64,000 nucleotides of DNA from Toxonevra muliebris. Lineage: Eukaryota; Arthropoda; Insecta; Diptera; Pallopteridae. The notes beneath the pieces were generated by a model that was given only the letters and a program-made list of their open reading frames with translations, did not search any database and was not told where the DNA came from. Shown piece after piece: positions 10,584-22,475 of this stretch; position 1 is the stretch's first letter, and each line of letters begins with the position of its first letter. The position numbers were made by a program, and so were the translations under genes. The stretch lies in contig OY829329.1 in NCBI GenBank assembly GCA_963691655.1, forward strand, positions 9,748,708 to 9,812,707, in the 5' to 3' direction.

Positions 10584-10829
10584 CTATTGTCTATATTTCA
10601 GAAGATTAAATGAAACCATTTTTAAACATTTTAATTTGACCTGATTTTGATTTTTTTTTTTGTTTTTAATAAATTAAATGAAGAAATTTTAATTACTTCT
10701 TTTTTTAATGAAACATTATTATTTTTTTTTATTTGAAAAAAAATATGTATTTATGAAACTTATAAAAAAACGTTTGTTTTAGTGCTAAAAAAAAAGTTTC
10801 GTAATGCCAGCAAGTTTTTATCACTGCAT

Positions 10830-11560
10830 ATCGTATCGTAATAAGCACAATTAGTAACTCAATTCTCGCATCAAATAAAAAGTAACTCAAAATGAGTTTA
10901 TCAGAGAGATGAAAATGACATGAAACCATCAATCCGATGAGCGCTCTTTTGAAATACTCAGTATACCAACAAACGAATAAAGGCTCAGTTATGCATAAGT
11001 AACGCAACATAACGTAACGGAACGGAAAAATCTATCGAAGATAGAACTCTACGTTGCGTTACGATTTCGGTAATCATTTACACTCACTGCCCATATCACA
11101 GATATTCATGTGACAGTTGGCAACGTTACGTTACGTTCCGTATAATTGAGCCTTAAGAAGTTTGTAATTGAAAAAAAATGTTTGATCTGTTTACGCTCAC
11201 TAGTTTTTGAAATGATATGCTTAAAGGAAAAAGCACTCAAAAGAGTAAGAACAAATTCGGATTGCTCTACGCATATCGTGCGAAATAAGCAAAATGAGTA
11301 ACTCAATTTTCGCTTCAAATGAAAAAAAAAAATCAAAAAGAGTTCATCATTAAAAAAAATAATGAACTGAAAACATCAATCCGATGAGCGCTCCTTTGAA
11401 ATACTCAGCATACCAACAAGCATATCAAGGCAAGCATATGAGAAGTTTGTAATTTGCTCACTCTTTTTTGAAATGATACGCTCACATGAAAGAGCACTCA
11501 AAAAAAGAGAGCGCGAATTTTGATTGTTCTACGCACTTTACTCTTTTGCCTTTGCTTGTT
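10830..11560. repeat. Diverged tandem duplication (~270-bp unit) split by a MITE
   Basis: The block CAATCCGATGAGCGCTC plus AAATACTCAG(T/C)ATACCAACAA occurs at 10930 and 11377. The block AGAAGTTTGTAATT and GAAATGATA(T/C)GCT occurs at about 11157 and 11440. Subtracting the 179-bp MITE at 10978 gives a unit of roughly 270 bp. Confidence 0.65.
10978..11156. mobile_element. MITE with AAGGCTCA ends
   Basis: Left end TAAAGGCTCAGTTATGC, right end TATAATTGAGCCTTA. The inner parts of both arms are rich in CGTAACG/CGTTACG. It interrupts the tandem duplication around it, so it arrived after that duplication. Confidence 0.7.
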
Positions 11561-11665
11561 GACTACGAAAAAGCTTACGATCGCACAAATAGGAGATATA
11601 TGTGGAAAAAAATAATCTACTAGAAAGATTTCTCAAAAATTGTTAATTGTCAGAGAATCTTATGA

Positions 11666-12354
11666 TAAGGTCCGTTACACATTTCAACGAAAATATATGA
11701 GAATAATTTGTTGTTGTTGTTGTAAAATGTCACAAAGCATTTCGCCGTAACACACACACACACACACATTTGAGCGAAAATATCAGAGATGTTTTGTTGT
11801 AATTATTATAGTAATTTCTCATTGTATATATATGTAATTAAACATGTATGAGTGAACGAAGTAGTTGGAGTCGTCGAGACTTGTAATGTATCAACGAGTT
11901 CGTTGAGCACGTTCTCATTGAAAAAACTCATTTACGCATAACTCGCTAAAGTATGCAGTGTTCCATATGAATTCGTTGTTTACAACTCAGAGATGAAAAA
12001 CTCGTTGGCTCTCTTTTTCACATTTTCGCTGAAATATATGGTGGACAGTGTGGCCAACTCAGCGCTTTTCCCGCTGATTTTAGTGCTTTTTGAAAATTAA
12101 AATGCGGAAAAAAAGTGATTCAGCGCTCAGCGTTTATTTTTCAATTTAAAATATCTTCAAAAAATCGAAGAAATTTTCATTGGCTAGAAGTATCAGATGT
12201 GTGCCTGTATTAGTGAAAAAGTTTAAGTGTATTGAGTTTTCTCGCACTTTTATAAAGAAAAAAATTTAATGCTGTTTTTAAGAAAATACGCGTTTTATTC
12301 ATAATTTTAGCGGATTTTTAAAAACAAAAGTTGGCCACACTGATGGCGGACCTT
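11666..12354. mobile_element. GTTACACATTTCAGCG-family element, copy 2, interrupted
   Basis: Left end AAGGTCCGTTACACATTTCA. The interior lies in reverse order relative to copy 1 (GAGATGAAAAACTCGTTGGC). The right end, TTTTCGCTGAAATATATGG, is broken by the 297-bp element at 12046 and resumes as GGACCTT after it. Confidence 0.7.
12046..12342. mobile_element. hAT-like non-autonomous element, 297 bp
   Basis: Perfect 14-bp terminal inverted repeats CAGTGTGGCCAACT / AGTTGGCCACACTG. It is flanked by an 8-bp duplication with one mismatch, ATGGTGGA (12038-12045) and ATGGCGGA (12343-12350). An 8-bp target duplication with ends starting CAG is the hallmark of the hAT superfamily. No transposase inside. 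Confidence 0.8.
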
Positions 12355-13930
12355 CTACTCGTTGCATAGTTCCAAAACGTTAGACAGAAGTGCAGCCGTG
12401 AATTTCCTCATGAAAAACTGAGCTGAGCTGTTTGGCTTTGAATTTAAAAACTTCGATATCAAATCCAAAATCTTATACACTAATATTAGAATTTTTGTTA
12501 TTAAATTTGTCTTTCTTTAAAGTACATGCAGGTACCTGTGTATATATTTATATATGCACAAAGATATCAGATATAAGAGATTTATACTAATAAATAAAGA
12601 TTGTATGTGACTTTGTGGGTGTGGGCCTGAGCTTATGCATGAGCATAAATACAAAGTAAACGCAGCTAATTAACCTTCACTTCAAAAAAAAAAAAAAAAA
12701 TGCCATTAAGGAGGGGAGTATTTGCGTATGTGCTCATTTACAGCTTGTTTTTCTTGTATCCATTGTATTTTTCTGAATAGAAACAGACAAAAAAAAAATA
12801 AAAAGAAAAACAAAAACGCCAGTAGCAAAAAATCACTTAAATGAAACTTTCATTTTGCGTGGCAAAGTTTATGCAAACTTTTTCATTATATTAATTTATA
12901 CCGAAAGTAAAAAAAAAAAAAAACAACGCAACGAAATATAAGTAAACATACTAAATCCTTCAAACGAAAGCAGCTAGAAAAAAAAAAAAACAGAAAAGCT
13001 TTGAATATTGAAAATGCTTTGTTTCCTTTTTGTTTGTTTGTTTGTTTGTGTTTGCATTGCTTAAAATAATTTTCTTTTTTTTCGTTTCATTGTTTTCAAA
13101 ACTTTTTAATTTTTATTTTTTTTTTTGCTTTTTTCTGCTTTTTTTTTTTTTTGTTTGTGCATACATTTTTCAAACTCAATTTGAGCTCTTGTTGAGTTTG
13201 TTTAGCCTAATTAAAGACACTACGACGATGTTGATGACGAAAGTGTTAAGTATAATTGTATGTAAAGGGGGGAGAGGAAGTACCAGAAGAAGGAAGTAAC
13301 TCGTGAGAGGATTTAACAACAAAGATTCTTGAAGGCTAAAGAAAAATACGAAGAAAGCTTAAGAAGCATCTGTTTTTTTTCTTTTCTTTACTTTTTTTAC
13401 TTCTTTAGGAAAAACAAACAAAAGCGAATGTGCATATCATTTAAATTTAATCACTTTTCATACTTATAAGTATATGTATGTATGTTTGTTTAAAATGAAA
13501 TTGAGTATATGTAATTATGTGCATATACTTATATCTGTAATACATGCATGTGTGTGTGTGAGTATAGGCATTTGAAGGATATATTTCTAATGTATATATT
13601 AACATGGGAATAAAGTTTAGAAAAAAAAAAATTATTTTCATGGAAATTAATGAATGTTGTCTTCACGCTTTTACTCGTGATTAAGAAATTTACTTTCTTC
13701 ATATAATATTCAGAAAATTTAAGAAAATTATTTATAAATGAATTTAATGCATTTTTAAAAAGCTAAAAGAAAATACTAGAAAATCGTATTTACTTGTTTA
13801 GATGATATTTGAAAAGATGAATAACAAGAAAACGTTTGCATTTTTTGTGAAATTTGAATTTTCCGTGATTTACATTAGTATTTTTAATATGTAAACAATT
13901 ATAATGGAGAATATCAGATAATTGTGCAAT
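12355..13930. other. Intronic sequence without a supported gene
   Basis: AT-rich, with several A- and T-runs (12687-12700, 12910-12923, 12978-12990, 13120-13151). The open frame at 13030-13299 is a poly-Phe product of T-runs. Confidence 0.6.
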
Positions 13931-14086
13931 CACAGCGAATTGGCAATGTGTAAACGTACCACACTCTCATTCCGTTTTTTTTTTTATATGAAGTTTCTCA
14001 CTCTCTTCAATTCAGAGCGCAAAAAGCTTTATATAAAAAAAAAACAAAAAGAAAATGGGTTACTCGGTCGGTTAATTCGCCTCAAC
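13931..14086. mobile_element. GGCGAATT-family MITE, copy 5 (decayed left end)
   Basis: Right end GGTCGGTTAATTCGCCT is intact; the left end reads CAGCGAATTGGC. The centre has TATATGAAGTTTCTCACTC and its inverse. Confidence 0.65.
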
Positions 14087-16151
14087 TATGAATTACAATA
14101 ACACATCGTGGCAATAACAACATCAGTTGCACACTGAGAGTAAATCTTGAAAATAGAGCAAATCTAATAATAGAGCAGCGCTGTAAACTGGCACTGCTTT
14201 ATGCACCATACACATTGACGACTACATCTGTTAAATTATAAAAAAAAACACATGTTTTTATGGAGACGATTATTTTGGCGACGACACGACCACAAAACCA
14301 CCGACTACGACAGAGAGAGAAGAGAGTTTGCTTTTGTTGTTTTGACTGCGTTTGCTGCAGGTGGTGCCGCTTTCATTGTGTTTAGTAGCTGACTACAAAG
14401 CGACAGTTGTAGCCGAGAGAATTTCGTAGTCTTGTGTTTGTGTAACTGCTGTTGTCAATGTGTATGAAACATTACTGTCACGACGTATAATTTTCATTCA
14501 AGCATTAAGTGTATATCGAATGCCGTTATCTGAGTTTTATTTACTCTCTTTCTCTTTCCTTCTAAACTCACATATGTAATTTCTATGTATAATTCGTTTT
14601 AACTCTCAATGAGTTGATAATTTGTCTGAGCATTTTGAGAGGATTTAACTGTTATTGAGACCAAAATGGAGAATCATAACAATAACAATACAAATTGTAT
14701 ATTTTCATTTATCAACTCTTTTTAAACAAACTATTCTGTATTCTCTTCTTTCTCCATAAAATTCAATTCATGTTTTCGTCATATTTGGTATGGTCACTTA
14801 TTTATTATAAATTCTCTCCAATTCTCTGATACAATAAATTCTTTTCATGCAAAATAACTCAAATGTTACTACATGATAATTCAAAATAAAACTTTCTGAT
14901 ATGAAAATAATGAGACTTGCAGAATAAAAAACTAGAAGAAAACTGCGAAAAAAAAAAACCAATAACTTCCCTCTTAAATTCTGCGATAAACACTAATAAC
15001 CCTTAACAAAACATCTACATCAAAAGTAAATTATTAACACATTGGCTTCTATTAACAATCATCTAGGATCTATCAAATTTCTCATATCACATAATCACCC
15101 TGTATTTTAATTACGCACAATAAACTCGTAAATTAAGCGAAAATAATGCCATCATGACACTTTATCAACTTGACTAGTCAAATTGTGTATGTGTGCGTGT
15201 TTTGTTGTTGTTGTAGTTGTTTTATATTCGCTGCTACCTCAGCTACTTCCACTGTCACTATTGTTGTTGTTGTTGTGTTGTTATTATTGCTTATACTTAT
15301 GCTTCCTGATAACTTGCTCGCTCGCTTAACTGCCTGGCTTGCCTGCTTGGATTGCTTGATGATCCTGATGAGGCTTATTTATTACGCTCTGTTGCTCTGT
15401 TGTTGATGCTATTATTTAAAGCAACATTTTCTTCCTTTTTTTTATTTTTTTGCTTTGCTGTTGCCACTGCCGACTGCCAGCTGTTGTTGTTATTGTTGCG
15501 TTACGTTCTTGTTATTGTGCAATGAATTGTTATTATAATTTATAATGAGTACATATGTCGTCATCGTCGTCGCCGTTTGTCGTTGTCGCTGCTTTCCTTT
15601 ACATGCAAATTGTAGACGTAGATATGCATAAGTGAACCATGTGACAGGAATGACACATGTGTTAATGGCAATTTAAGCCAAATAAAAAAATACATATATA
15701 TATATATATAAGGGATATACAACGTTAAGCTTTTCTTATAATCTTTTCATACTTAAAATATTCAGTTCACTATTTTTCAAACTAAAGTGCAGTAAAACCA
15801 TTTATATAAATTAAATTTTAAATACCAATAAAAATATATGTACTTATGTATTAAATTGTTTTTAAATGCAACGAAATAAAGAAAAAAATTACATGCTGTT
15901 TTTATTTTGAAATCGTAAAAAAAAAAAACAGAAAAATGTTTTACAACAACAACACAGCAAAGACATCAATTGTATAAACTTAATGTATTTACTGCAGATA
16001 CTAAATGTTTTGCGATTTACTCTGATATTCACCACCCTTCCATGTTTTTTTCCACAAAGAAATAATAAACAACACAAATAACATACAGTGAGGCAAAATT
16101 GAAAGAGGAGCACATAAAATTAATTCATCGGTTATGTGTCTAGAACAGTAA
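14087..16151. other. Intronic sequence without a supported gene
   Basis: AT-rich DNA with (GTT)n-rich stretches near 15205-15290. The only frame of note, 15170-15406, is Val/Leu/Cys-rich from those repeats and shows no signal of real coding. Confidence 0.55.
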
Positions 16152-16324
16152 GGCGGAGTTTACAATACATCTGCAGGAAAATTGATGCAGAATCTTTTAG
16201 TAAGTAAATTGCTATGCAAGACAGACCGCAAGTTTCCTTTTTTCTATTTACATCAGGAATTTACTCTAAAAAAGACTCTCTGAGAGCTACTTACGGCAAT
16301 TTTCTAGCAAATGTAAACTCCGCC
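16152..16324. mobile_element. GGCGGAG-family MITE, copy 2
   Basis: Best copy of the family: left GGCGGAGTTTACAATACATC, right GCAAATGTAAACTCCGCC, with GACTCTCTGAGAGCTAC inside near the right arm. Non-coding. Confidence 0.8.
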
Positions 16325-16520
16325 GAACGGCCAAAAATGCTTTCGCTCTCTGAAAAAAGATTTTCATAATTATATCGGTAACTCTTTTTGCCCTACATGT
16401 TTCAGTGCAAAATCTTTTACTCTTCTGAACCATAGGTAATGCGAAATTGAGCGAGTTTAATGAATACATACATACATACATATATGCATACATATGCATA
16501 TATACACACATACATATATC

Positions 16521-16975
16521 TTGCTGGAGAAATTCATTCCACACTAACAGCTTTACAAAGCGAAAAACTGAGAGAGAGAGAGATAAAGAGAATTGTTTTT
16601 GTATTATTCAGAACTGAATGCATTTACAATAACAACACAAAAATTCCACATTTGTTTTTGCTGGTTTTCGTCGCTTTGTGTATTTGCAAAAGAGTAATGC
16701 GTGCTCAGTAAAACAAAGAGTATTCCCGTTATTCATGCTCAAAATATATCCACATATATTCCGCTGATGAGATTCATTCTGCACTAACGACATTAAAGAG
16801 CGAAAAACTAAAAGACCAAAGAATTATTTTTGTAGTATTGAGAACTAAGTGAATTTACAACAACAAAATAAAAATTCCACATTTGTTGTTGCTGGTTTTC
16901 GTCGCTTTGAGTATTTGCAAATGAGCAATGCGTGCTCAGTAAAACAAAAAGTATTCCCGTTAGTTAGCTCAAAAA
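16521..16975 (+). repeat. Tandem duplication, 240-bp period
   Basis: Two units (about 16521-16745 and 16763-16975) share AATTCCACATTTGTT, GCTGGTTTTCGTCGCTTTG and GCGTGCTCAGTAAAACAAA at a 240-bp spacing. Each starts ATTCATTC(C/T)(A/G)CACTAAC. Confidence 0.8.
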
Positions 16976-17017
16976 ATCAAAAGTGATAGTTTTGTTGTTT
17001 TTGTATATGGGCTAATT

Positions 17018-17166
17018 CATTGCAGAATTATAACAGGTGAGAGCAGCAGTAGAACAAGAACGACAACAACAACACACTTTCAAAAATACAAGGACAAATG
17101 CATGGGGGCAAACAAAAATTTCACAATTTTGAGTCTCTTCATAGAAAAAAAAAGAATTAAAGAAGA

Positions 17167-17205
<39 letters not shown>

Positions 17206-17238
17206 GACGCTGCTATCACCTGTTATACTTCAGTCATG
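17018..17238. mobile_element. hAT-like CATG-ended MITE, copy 1 (221 bp)
   Basis: Left end CATTGCAGAATTATAACAGG, right end CCTGTTATACTTCAGTCATG, imperfect inverted repeats. The flanks are GGCTAATT (17010-17017) and GGGTAATT (17239-17246), an 8-bp target duplication with one change. It contains the (GA)n run at 17170-17203. Related to the elements at 17354 and 33566. Confidence 0.75.
17170..17203. repeat. (GA)n microsatellite inside a MITE
   Basis: About 17 GA dinucleotides. Confidence 0.9.
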
Positions 17239-17250
17239 GGGTAATTTTTT

Positions 17251-17591
17251 ATGCTTGGTTTTCACTATGTCATATTTGCCGTCAATGAGAGAAAAAGAGA
17301 GAATTTCCCATATGAAATTTGCCAACATGGTGGCAAATTTGATTGAATTTGACCAAGGCGGATTTAACATGGTGGTAGCAGCATTACAACACGTAACAAT
17401 AACAACACGCTACTTTGTTGTTGCTAAAAATCGTAATTGTCAAAAGCACAAATGCATGGAAAACAAAAAAAAAAGAAAAGATTTTGACAGTTAAGATTAT
17501 CTTCATATAAAAAAAATTAGAGAAGAAGAAGACAGAGCTGACGCTGCTATTATAGTTTCGCCATGGAATTTGACATACTGAAAACCAGGCA
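17251..17591. mobile_element. ATGCCTGGTTTTCAC-family MITE, copy 3, interrupted
   Basis: Inverted orientation relative to copies 1 and 2. Left end ATGCTTGGTTTTCACTATGT, right end ACATACTGAAAACCAGGCAT. The host is split at GAATTTGAC by a 212-bp insert (17354-17565). Without the insert and one copy of the duplicated GAATTTGAC, the element is about 120 bp like its relatives. Confidence 0.8.
17354..17565. mobile_element. hAT-like CATG-ended MITE, copy 2 (212 bp, nested)
   Basis: Inserted in the MITE at 17251-17591. It is flanked by a 9-bp direct repeat GAATTTGAC (17345-17353 and 17566-17574). Left end CAAGGCGGATTTAACATGG, right end GCTGCTATTATAGTTTCG then CCATG. The inner right arm GACGCTGCTAT is shared with the copy at 17018. 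Confidence 0.75.
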
Positions 17592-20012
17592 TTACAAACA
17601 AAAGAACTTGCTTTATTTGGAATGAAAAGTGTATTAGAATCAGGGCTGTCGTTTTGAAATTTTTTTTTGAAGTAAAGTTCTTAAAAAATCGAAGTGATTT
17701 TTAAAAAAAGTGAAGTGTTTTTTGATGCGTAATAAGAAATTGACCTATTTTCACAATTTATCACTGATTAGAAGTGAAATTAAATGATTTATTCTTTATT
17801 TTTTTAAGTCCCGTATTCAAAACTAATGACATTTACTGCACATTTTCTTAGAATAAGCAGGTTTATTTACTAAAAACAAATAATTCACCATTTAATGTCG
17901 ATGAGTTATTATAAAAACCTAACAAAAAAAAAAAAAATGTTTTCCCCACATTATTAAACATTCCGTTCCACTGTACTGTGATTTAAAAACTTTGCAATTC
18001 CAATGCCAAAGCAGCAGAAACGTACGATTCCCCGCTGTTGTGCAATTGTTACAATCAAAGCTACTTTAAAGTAACGTGCTGCGCTGTTGAATGATGCTGC
18101 CGTCATCTCTTCTTCTCCTTTTACCTTTTCCTTTCCGACAACAAAATTAACTCTGTTGTTGATGCTGCTGCTTCTGCTCCTGCTGTTGGTGTCACACTTT
18201 TCACCTCCCCATTCCCCCCCGTTCGTTTCTTATCCCTCCCTTTTCCCCCACTCTTGTTTGCTTATTGCGCTTAGTATTATTATTGCATATGCTCCTAAAG
18301 GAAATCAGTTAATAATGTCTCTCGTTTTGTGCGTTTATTTTTTAGAAAAAAAAAAAAAAAAACCGTTTGCATTTTGATTTGCTTGATTTCTTTTACTTTT
18401 CGTACTTCGTTTTATTTTCATTGTATTATTTTCACATTCCTCAAGCGAGCGCACGTCAAGCATTAGTAAAACGTAAATGTATTTGTAACGATGTCAGCTG
18501 GTTGGGTGTGAGTGTGTGTGTGTGTCCTTGTCAGACATCTTCTGAATCGTCTTCTATTTTTTACCACTACTATTACACTTTCATTCTATAGTGAATATTG
18601 CATACTCTTTTGCGACACACATACATACACACACAAACTACTTTCGTATGCAATTGCTTTGTTGCATTTGAAATTAATTTCATTTCTTATCGATTGCTAC
18701 TAAAGAAAAGAAAAAAAAGAAAAGAAAAACTAAAAAGAATAATATTGTAGCATAGAGTTTTCTTCGTCTTCTCTTTTTATCCCTTTGAAATCTTCTTCTT
18801 TTTCTTCTAGTTGTTCCACTACTTTTTAGTAGACAATTGAATTTAGTTGGCATGAGTGTAGAAGTGTACATAGAGTTTCAAATCATTTCCATTGTATGCA
18901 TGTATGTATGTATATATGTATTAGCATGCACGTACAATATCTGCAACGTGTATCTATGCATATATTTAGGTATGTGTGTATATGTATAATATATGTATCT
19001 GTATATCTGTGCATCTGTATGTATGTATTTATAGTAGAGAGTGTATTTGCACAAAGGATGCAGCTGTATCCTGTTTGAATTTCAATAACTTTACTGTCGC
19101 TGTCGCTGCTGTTGCTATTGCCGCGCAATTGTTGCATTTCCTTTGAATTTGAAAATGTCAGTGGCAGAATAATAATAACAACAACAACAACTACCTACAT
19201 AATAGATTTAATTGTATCAAATATGAATGCATAATTTTGTTGCTTACGCAAAAGGATATTGTCAAAGGATATTAAATTTTATTAGTTTTTTTTTTCCTCC
19301 AACTGTGTATTTGTATTTTGTAAGCGAAAATAATCTCATTTTCCAAATGATAGAACTAAAAAAAATTTCATTTTATTAAAGTGCATATGTGCAATCTATT
19401 GTGTAATTATTTCAAATTGAATAAAGGAAATTAAACTAAATTAATTGAAATGGATTTCAGCATTCATTGGAAAAATTAAAAACTTAATTAAATAATTTAT
19501 AATTCAAATGTTTGTTACATAACTGTTTAAAACTTTAAATTATTTAACCTATAAACTATCAAATCTGTTGGAATTGTTGAAATCAGAAACTCTTTTGAAA
19601 TGCATTGACGTCACCATCATCGACAGATCAAAGTTAATGTTTGGTAATGTTGTTATAGCAGTTAAATTATAATAACAAACCTTTTAACATCTCATAGTTG
19701 GTTTTAAATTCCTCCTAAAAAAATAATGAAAACAACTCTAACGATTTGTTAAATGGAGAATTATTTAACCAATTAATTTGAATTTGTCAATGAATGTCAT
19801 AGACATAACAATAAGGCACAAAAACACACCACTGATTCACTTATTCTCATTAGGCATTACAAACTTAACACCCCATCTCCACGAGCAATAATTCATTGCA
19901 TGAAAATCAAGATTTGTTGCTGTTCCCTTCGCCATATAAAATTAAAAACATCAAATAACAATTCTGTATTTTATACGAGAAGCAACAACAAATTTTAAAT
20001 TTCATGCTATGA
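17592..20012. other. Intronic sequence without a supported gene
   Basis: AT-rich. Pyrimidine-rich at 18100-18260, with TG/GTAT microsatellite-like stretches at 18505-18525 and 18895-19030. Frames here are low complexity. Confidence 0.55.
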
Positions 20013-20328
20013 ATTGAGAAGCTGAGAGGAAAAGTGGTATAACTTCTACGTTCAGAAAAAATTGGAATAATTTTACTTAAGAGCAAAAGCAAAAAGAAAT
20101 ATGTTCAGAGCAAAAGTGAAACGAAATATGTTCAGAGCGAAAATGGAATAAAAAACTATGCTGTTCTTGCTCTGAAAGAATTGTTATACCATTTTTGTTC
20201 TTACTTTTAAGGCGTTTCATTTTCACTCTAAACCGTATTACTTATGCCATTCTTGCACTGACACACTAAATTATTTCACTTTTGCTCTTATATAAATTTT
20301 AGCCCGCTTTTCGTCTCAGTCTCTCAAT
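20013..20328. mobile_element. GCTGAGAGGAAAAG-family MITE, copy 1
   Basis: Left end AATTGAGAAGCTGAGAGGAA then AAGTGG; right end GCCCGCTTTTCGTCTCAGTC then TCTCAATT. About 27-bp imperfect inverted repeats. The interior repeats GTTCAGAGC(A/G)AAA. The second copy is at 25494. Confidence 0.75.
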
Positions 20329-20405
20329 TATTCCTGGTGGAGACGGGGAGTAAGAAGTAGCTCAGTAATTTGGGTATAGAATACGAAGTCTGTAAAAAAA
20401 TTAAT

Positions 20406-20582
20406 GGTGGAGCTTACATCTGCAAGAAAATTGTCGCAAATTTCTCTCAGAAAGTCTTTTGAAGAGTAAATTTTTTTGAATGAGAAACCGCAATTTTGTT
20501 CACTAATTTACTCTCAAAAAGATTTTCTGAGAACAACCGTTAACAATTTTTTTCATAGATATAAAATCCGCCTACCAACTCT
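20406..20582. mobile_element. GGCGGAG-family MITE, copy 3
   Basis: Left GGTGGAGCTTACATCTGCAA, right ATAGATATAAAATCCGCC, with AATTTACTCTCAAAAAGATT inside. More diverged at the termini than copy 2. Confidence 0.65.
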
Positions 20583-20881
20583 TAAGACAGATTCACCGCA
20601 TGTATTTATTCTTCTCTCTCCACATACTCTCGCAAAGACAGTACGCGTTTGGATATCATTCTTTATTTTGACATTTTGATTTTCCACTTTGAAATTAAAT
20701 GTTGCCTTCATCGAAAATTATAATTTCCAGTCTCATAATGCTTATAATTTACAGCGATGTGTACAGAAAATTTTAACATGGCAACCCCATGAGAAAATTT
20801 CAATAAAAAGAGAGCGGTTCAGCTTTGTTGCTTACTCAATTTGAGAGAGAGAAAAAAGACGTCATATTAATGGTATGAACA

Positions 20882-21131
20882 CATAGAGAACTAAAGGCTT
20901 GCAACTGCATAATTGAAATTGCACTCACTCTCAATAGAAGAGCTGTATCTGTTGAATTTCAAAACAAAAACAAATTTTTTCTTCATTCTTCTTCTTCTGT
21001 TTTGTATTTCTGCTCTCACTTCTCGCTTTTTCTCTTTTGTCGCTGTCAAATAAGAAATGCAAATGGAGTCATGTAGTTGTGTAGTTACGAAATTTTTTAC
21101 AGAAGCAATCGCAAGCCTGTCGCTCTCTCTC
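20882..21131. mobile_element. CTTGCAACTGCAT-family element, copy 1
   Basis: Left end AGAGAACTAAAGGCTTGCAA; right end CAATCGCAAGCCTGTCGCTC, roughly inverted. The interior carries TTGTATTTCTGCTCTCACTT and GGAGTCATGTAGTTGTGTAG, found again at 21244-21420, about 24690-24880 (inverted) and 27120-27392. Confidence 0.6.
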
Positions 21132-21515
21132 TCTCTCTCTTTGTTTATACCATTAAAACCAACGAGAAAAGAGCGCGGAACTCGTTGGTTTATTCGCCTT
21201 TGGTCAGCTGATTTCAAAAAGGGATCCACAGAAATAAATTTTTTCTTCATTCTTCTTCTTCTGTTTTGTATTTCTGCTCTCACTTCTCTCTTTTTCATTT
21301 TTGTCGTTGTTAAATAGGAAATGCAAATGGAGTCATGTAGTTGTGTAGTTGCCAAATTTTGCATGTGTATTCATATTTTTTACAGAAGCAATCGCAAGCC
21401 TGTCGCTCTCCCTCTCTCTCTCTCTCTTGTTCATTTCATACCATTAAAACCAACAAGAAAAGAGCGCGAAACTCGTCGGTTTATTCGCCTTTGGTTGGCT
21501 GATTTCAAAAAGGTC
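20955..21515 (+). repeat. Tandem duplication, 263-bp period
   Basis: Unit 1 (about 20955-21227) and unit 2 (about 21228-21515) share CTTCATTCTTCTTCTTCTG, GGAGTCATGTAGTTGTGTAG, GCAATCGCAAGCCTGTCGCT and, at the end, GGTTTATTCGCCTTTGGT, which resembles the right end of the GGCGAATT family. Unit 2 has an 18-base extra stretch after GCCAAATTTTGC. Confidence 0.8.
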
Positions 21516-22441
21516 TCCATAATGGATATAAAATTAAAGAAACTAGTCGCTGCCAAAATTCAAAATTATCTAAATGAGCCTTGGAACTTGTTGTAAAATA
21601 ACAAGGAATCATTATACAGAGTTTGGTTTAATTGGATGTCAAATTATAAGTGTTCTTCTTCTATTTATATATAGTTTTATCTTCTTCAGATTTTTCAAAA
21701 GCTGTCTGGGTACACGCTTTACTGTGCTTTTTCAGATTTCACGCGGTCTGGCGTACAGTTTTAAAGAAAACTTACTATACTATAACTTCAAATGCAGATT
21801 CATCTCAGAACAAAATAATTCAATATTTTAAATCAAAATAAACGAATATTGTAATACAAAAAAGTATTTACTTTACTTTATTTAACCTTCAAGAATTAAT
21901 AAATTCTTTAATATATTCTGTTATTTTAATAAAGTCTGAAAAAATTGATAAACTAAATACTACTAAACTTGAAAAAGTTTCAAATATTTTCCTCAATCTT
22001 GCATTTTAGTTTTTCCGGCATGTTATTTAAATAATTTTGTGCATAATACAAAAATTCAAGTAAACATATATGTAAGTTATGCAAAACTTCAAATTAACTT
22101 CAATCAAAATTCAATAAAATTTTATTTATAACTCATATTTATATTTATATCCTTTTTAACATTCTATTTGAAAACAATTTTTTGTATACACTATAACAAA
22201 AAAAAATATTTAAAAAAATATTTATGCTATTTGTTTGCATAATAAACTTGTGATATTTTAAGAAAGTTTATTTTTAAATGTTTATATAATTTATACAAAT
22301 CTCCAGCCAACAAATTTTAATTGAGAAAAAATTTGTATTTCGCACTTGATTCCACATCAACAAAATTGGCGCAAAACAACAATCTCACATAAATCAATTT
22401 CTCTCTTTCTCTCTTTCATTTCACTCGCCGTTGGTTTCATA

Positions 22442-22475
<34 letters not shown>

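Noticed and set aside
20891..21364. 157-codon minus-strand frame with an internal repeat
   Set aside because: It spans a tandem duplication of a MITE-like element; the repeated peptide is the translated repeat.
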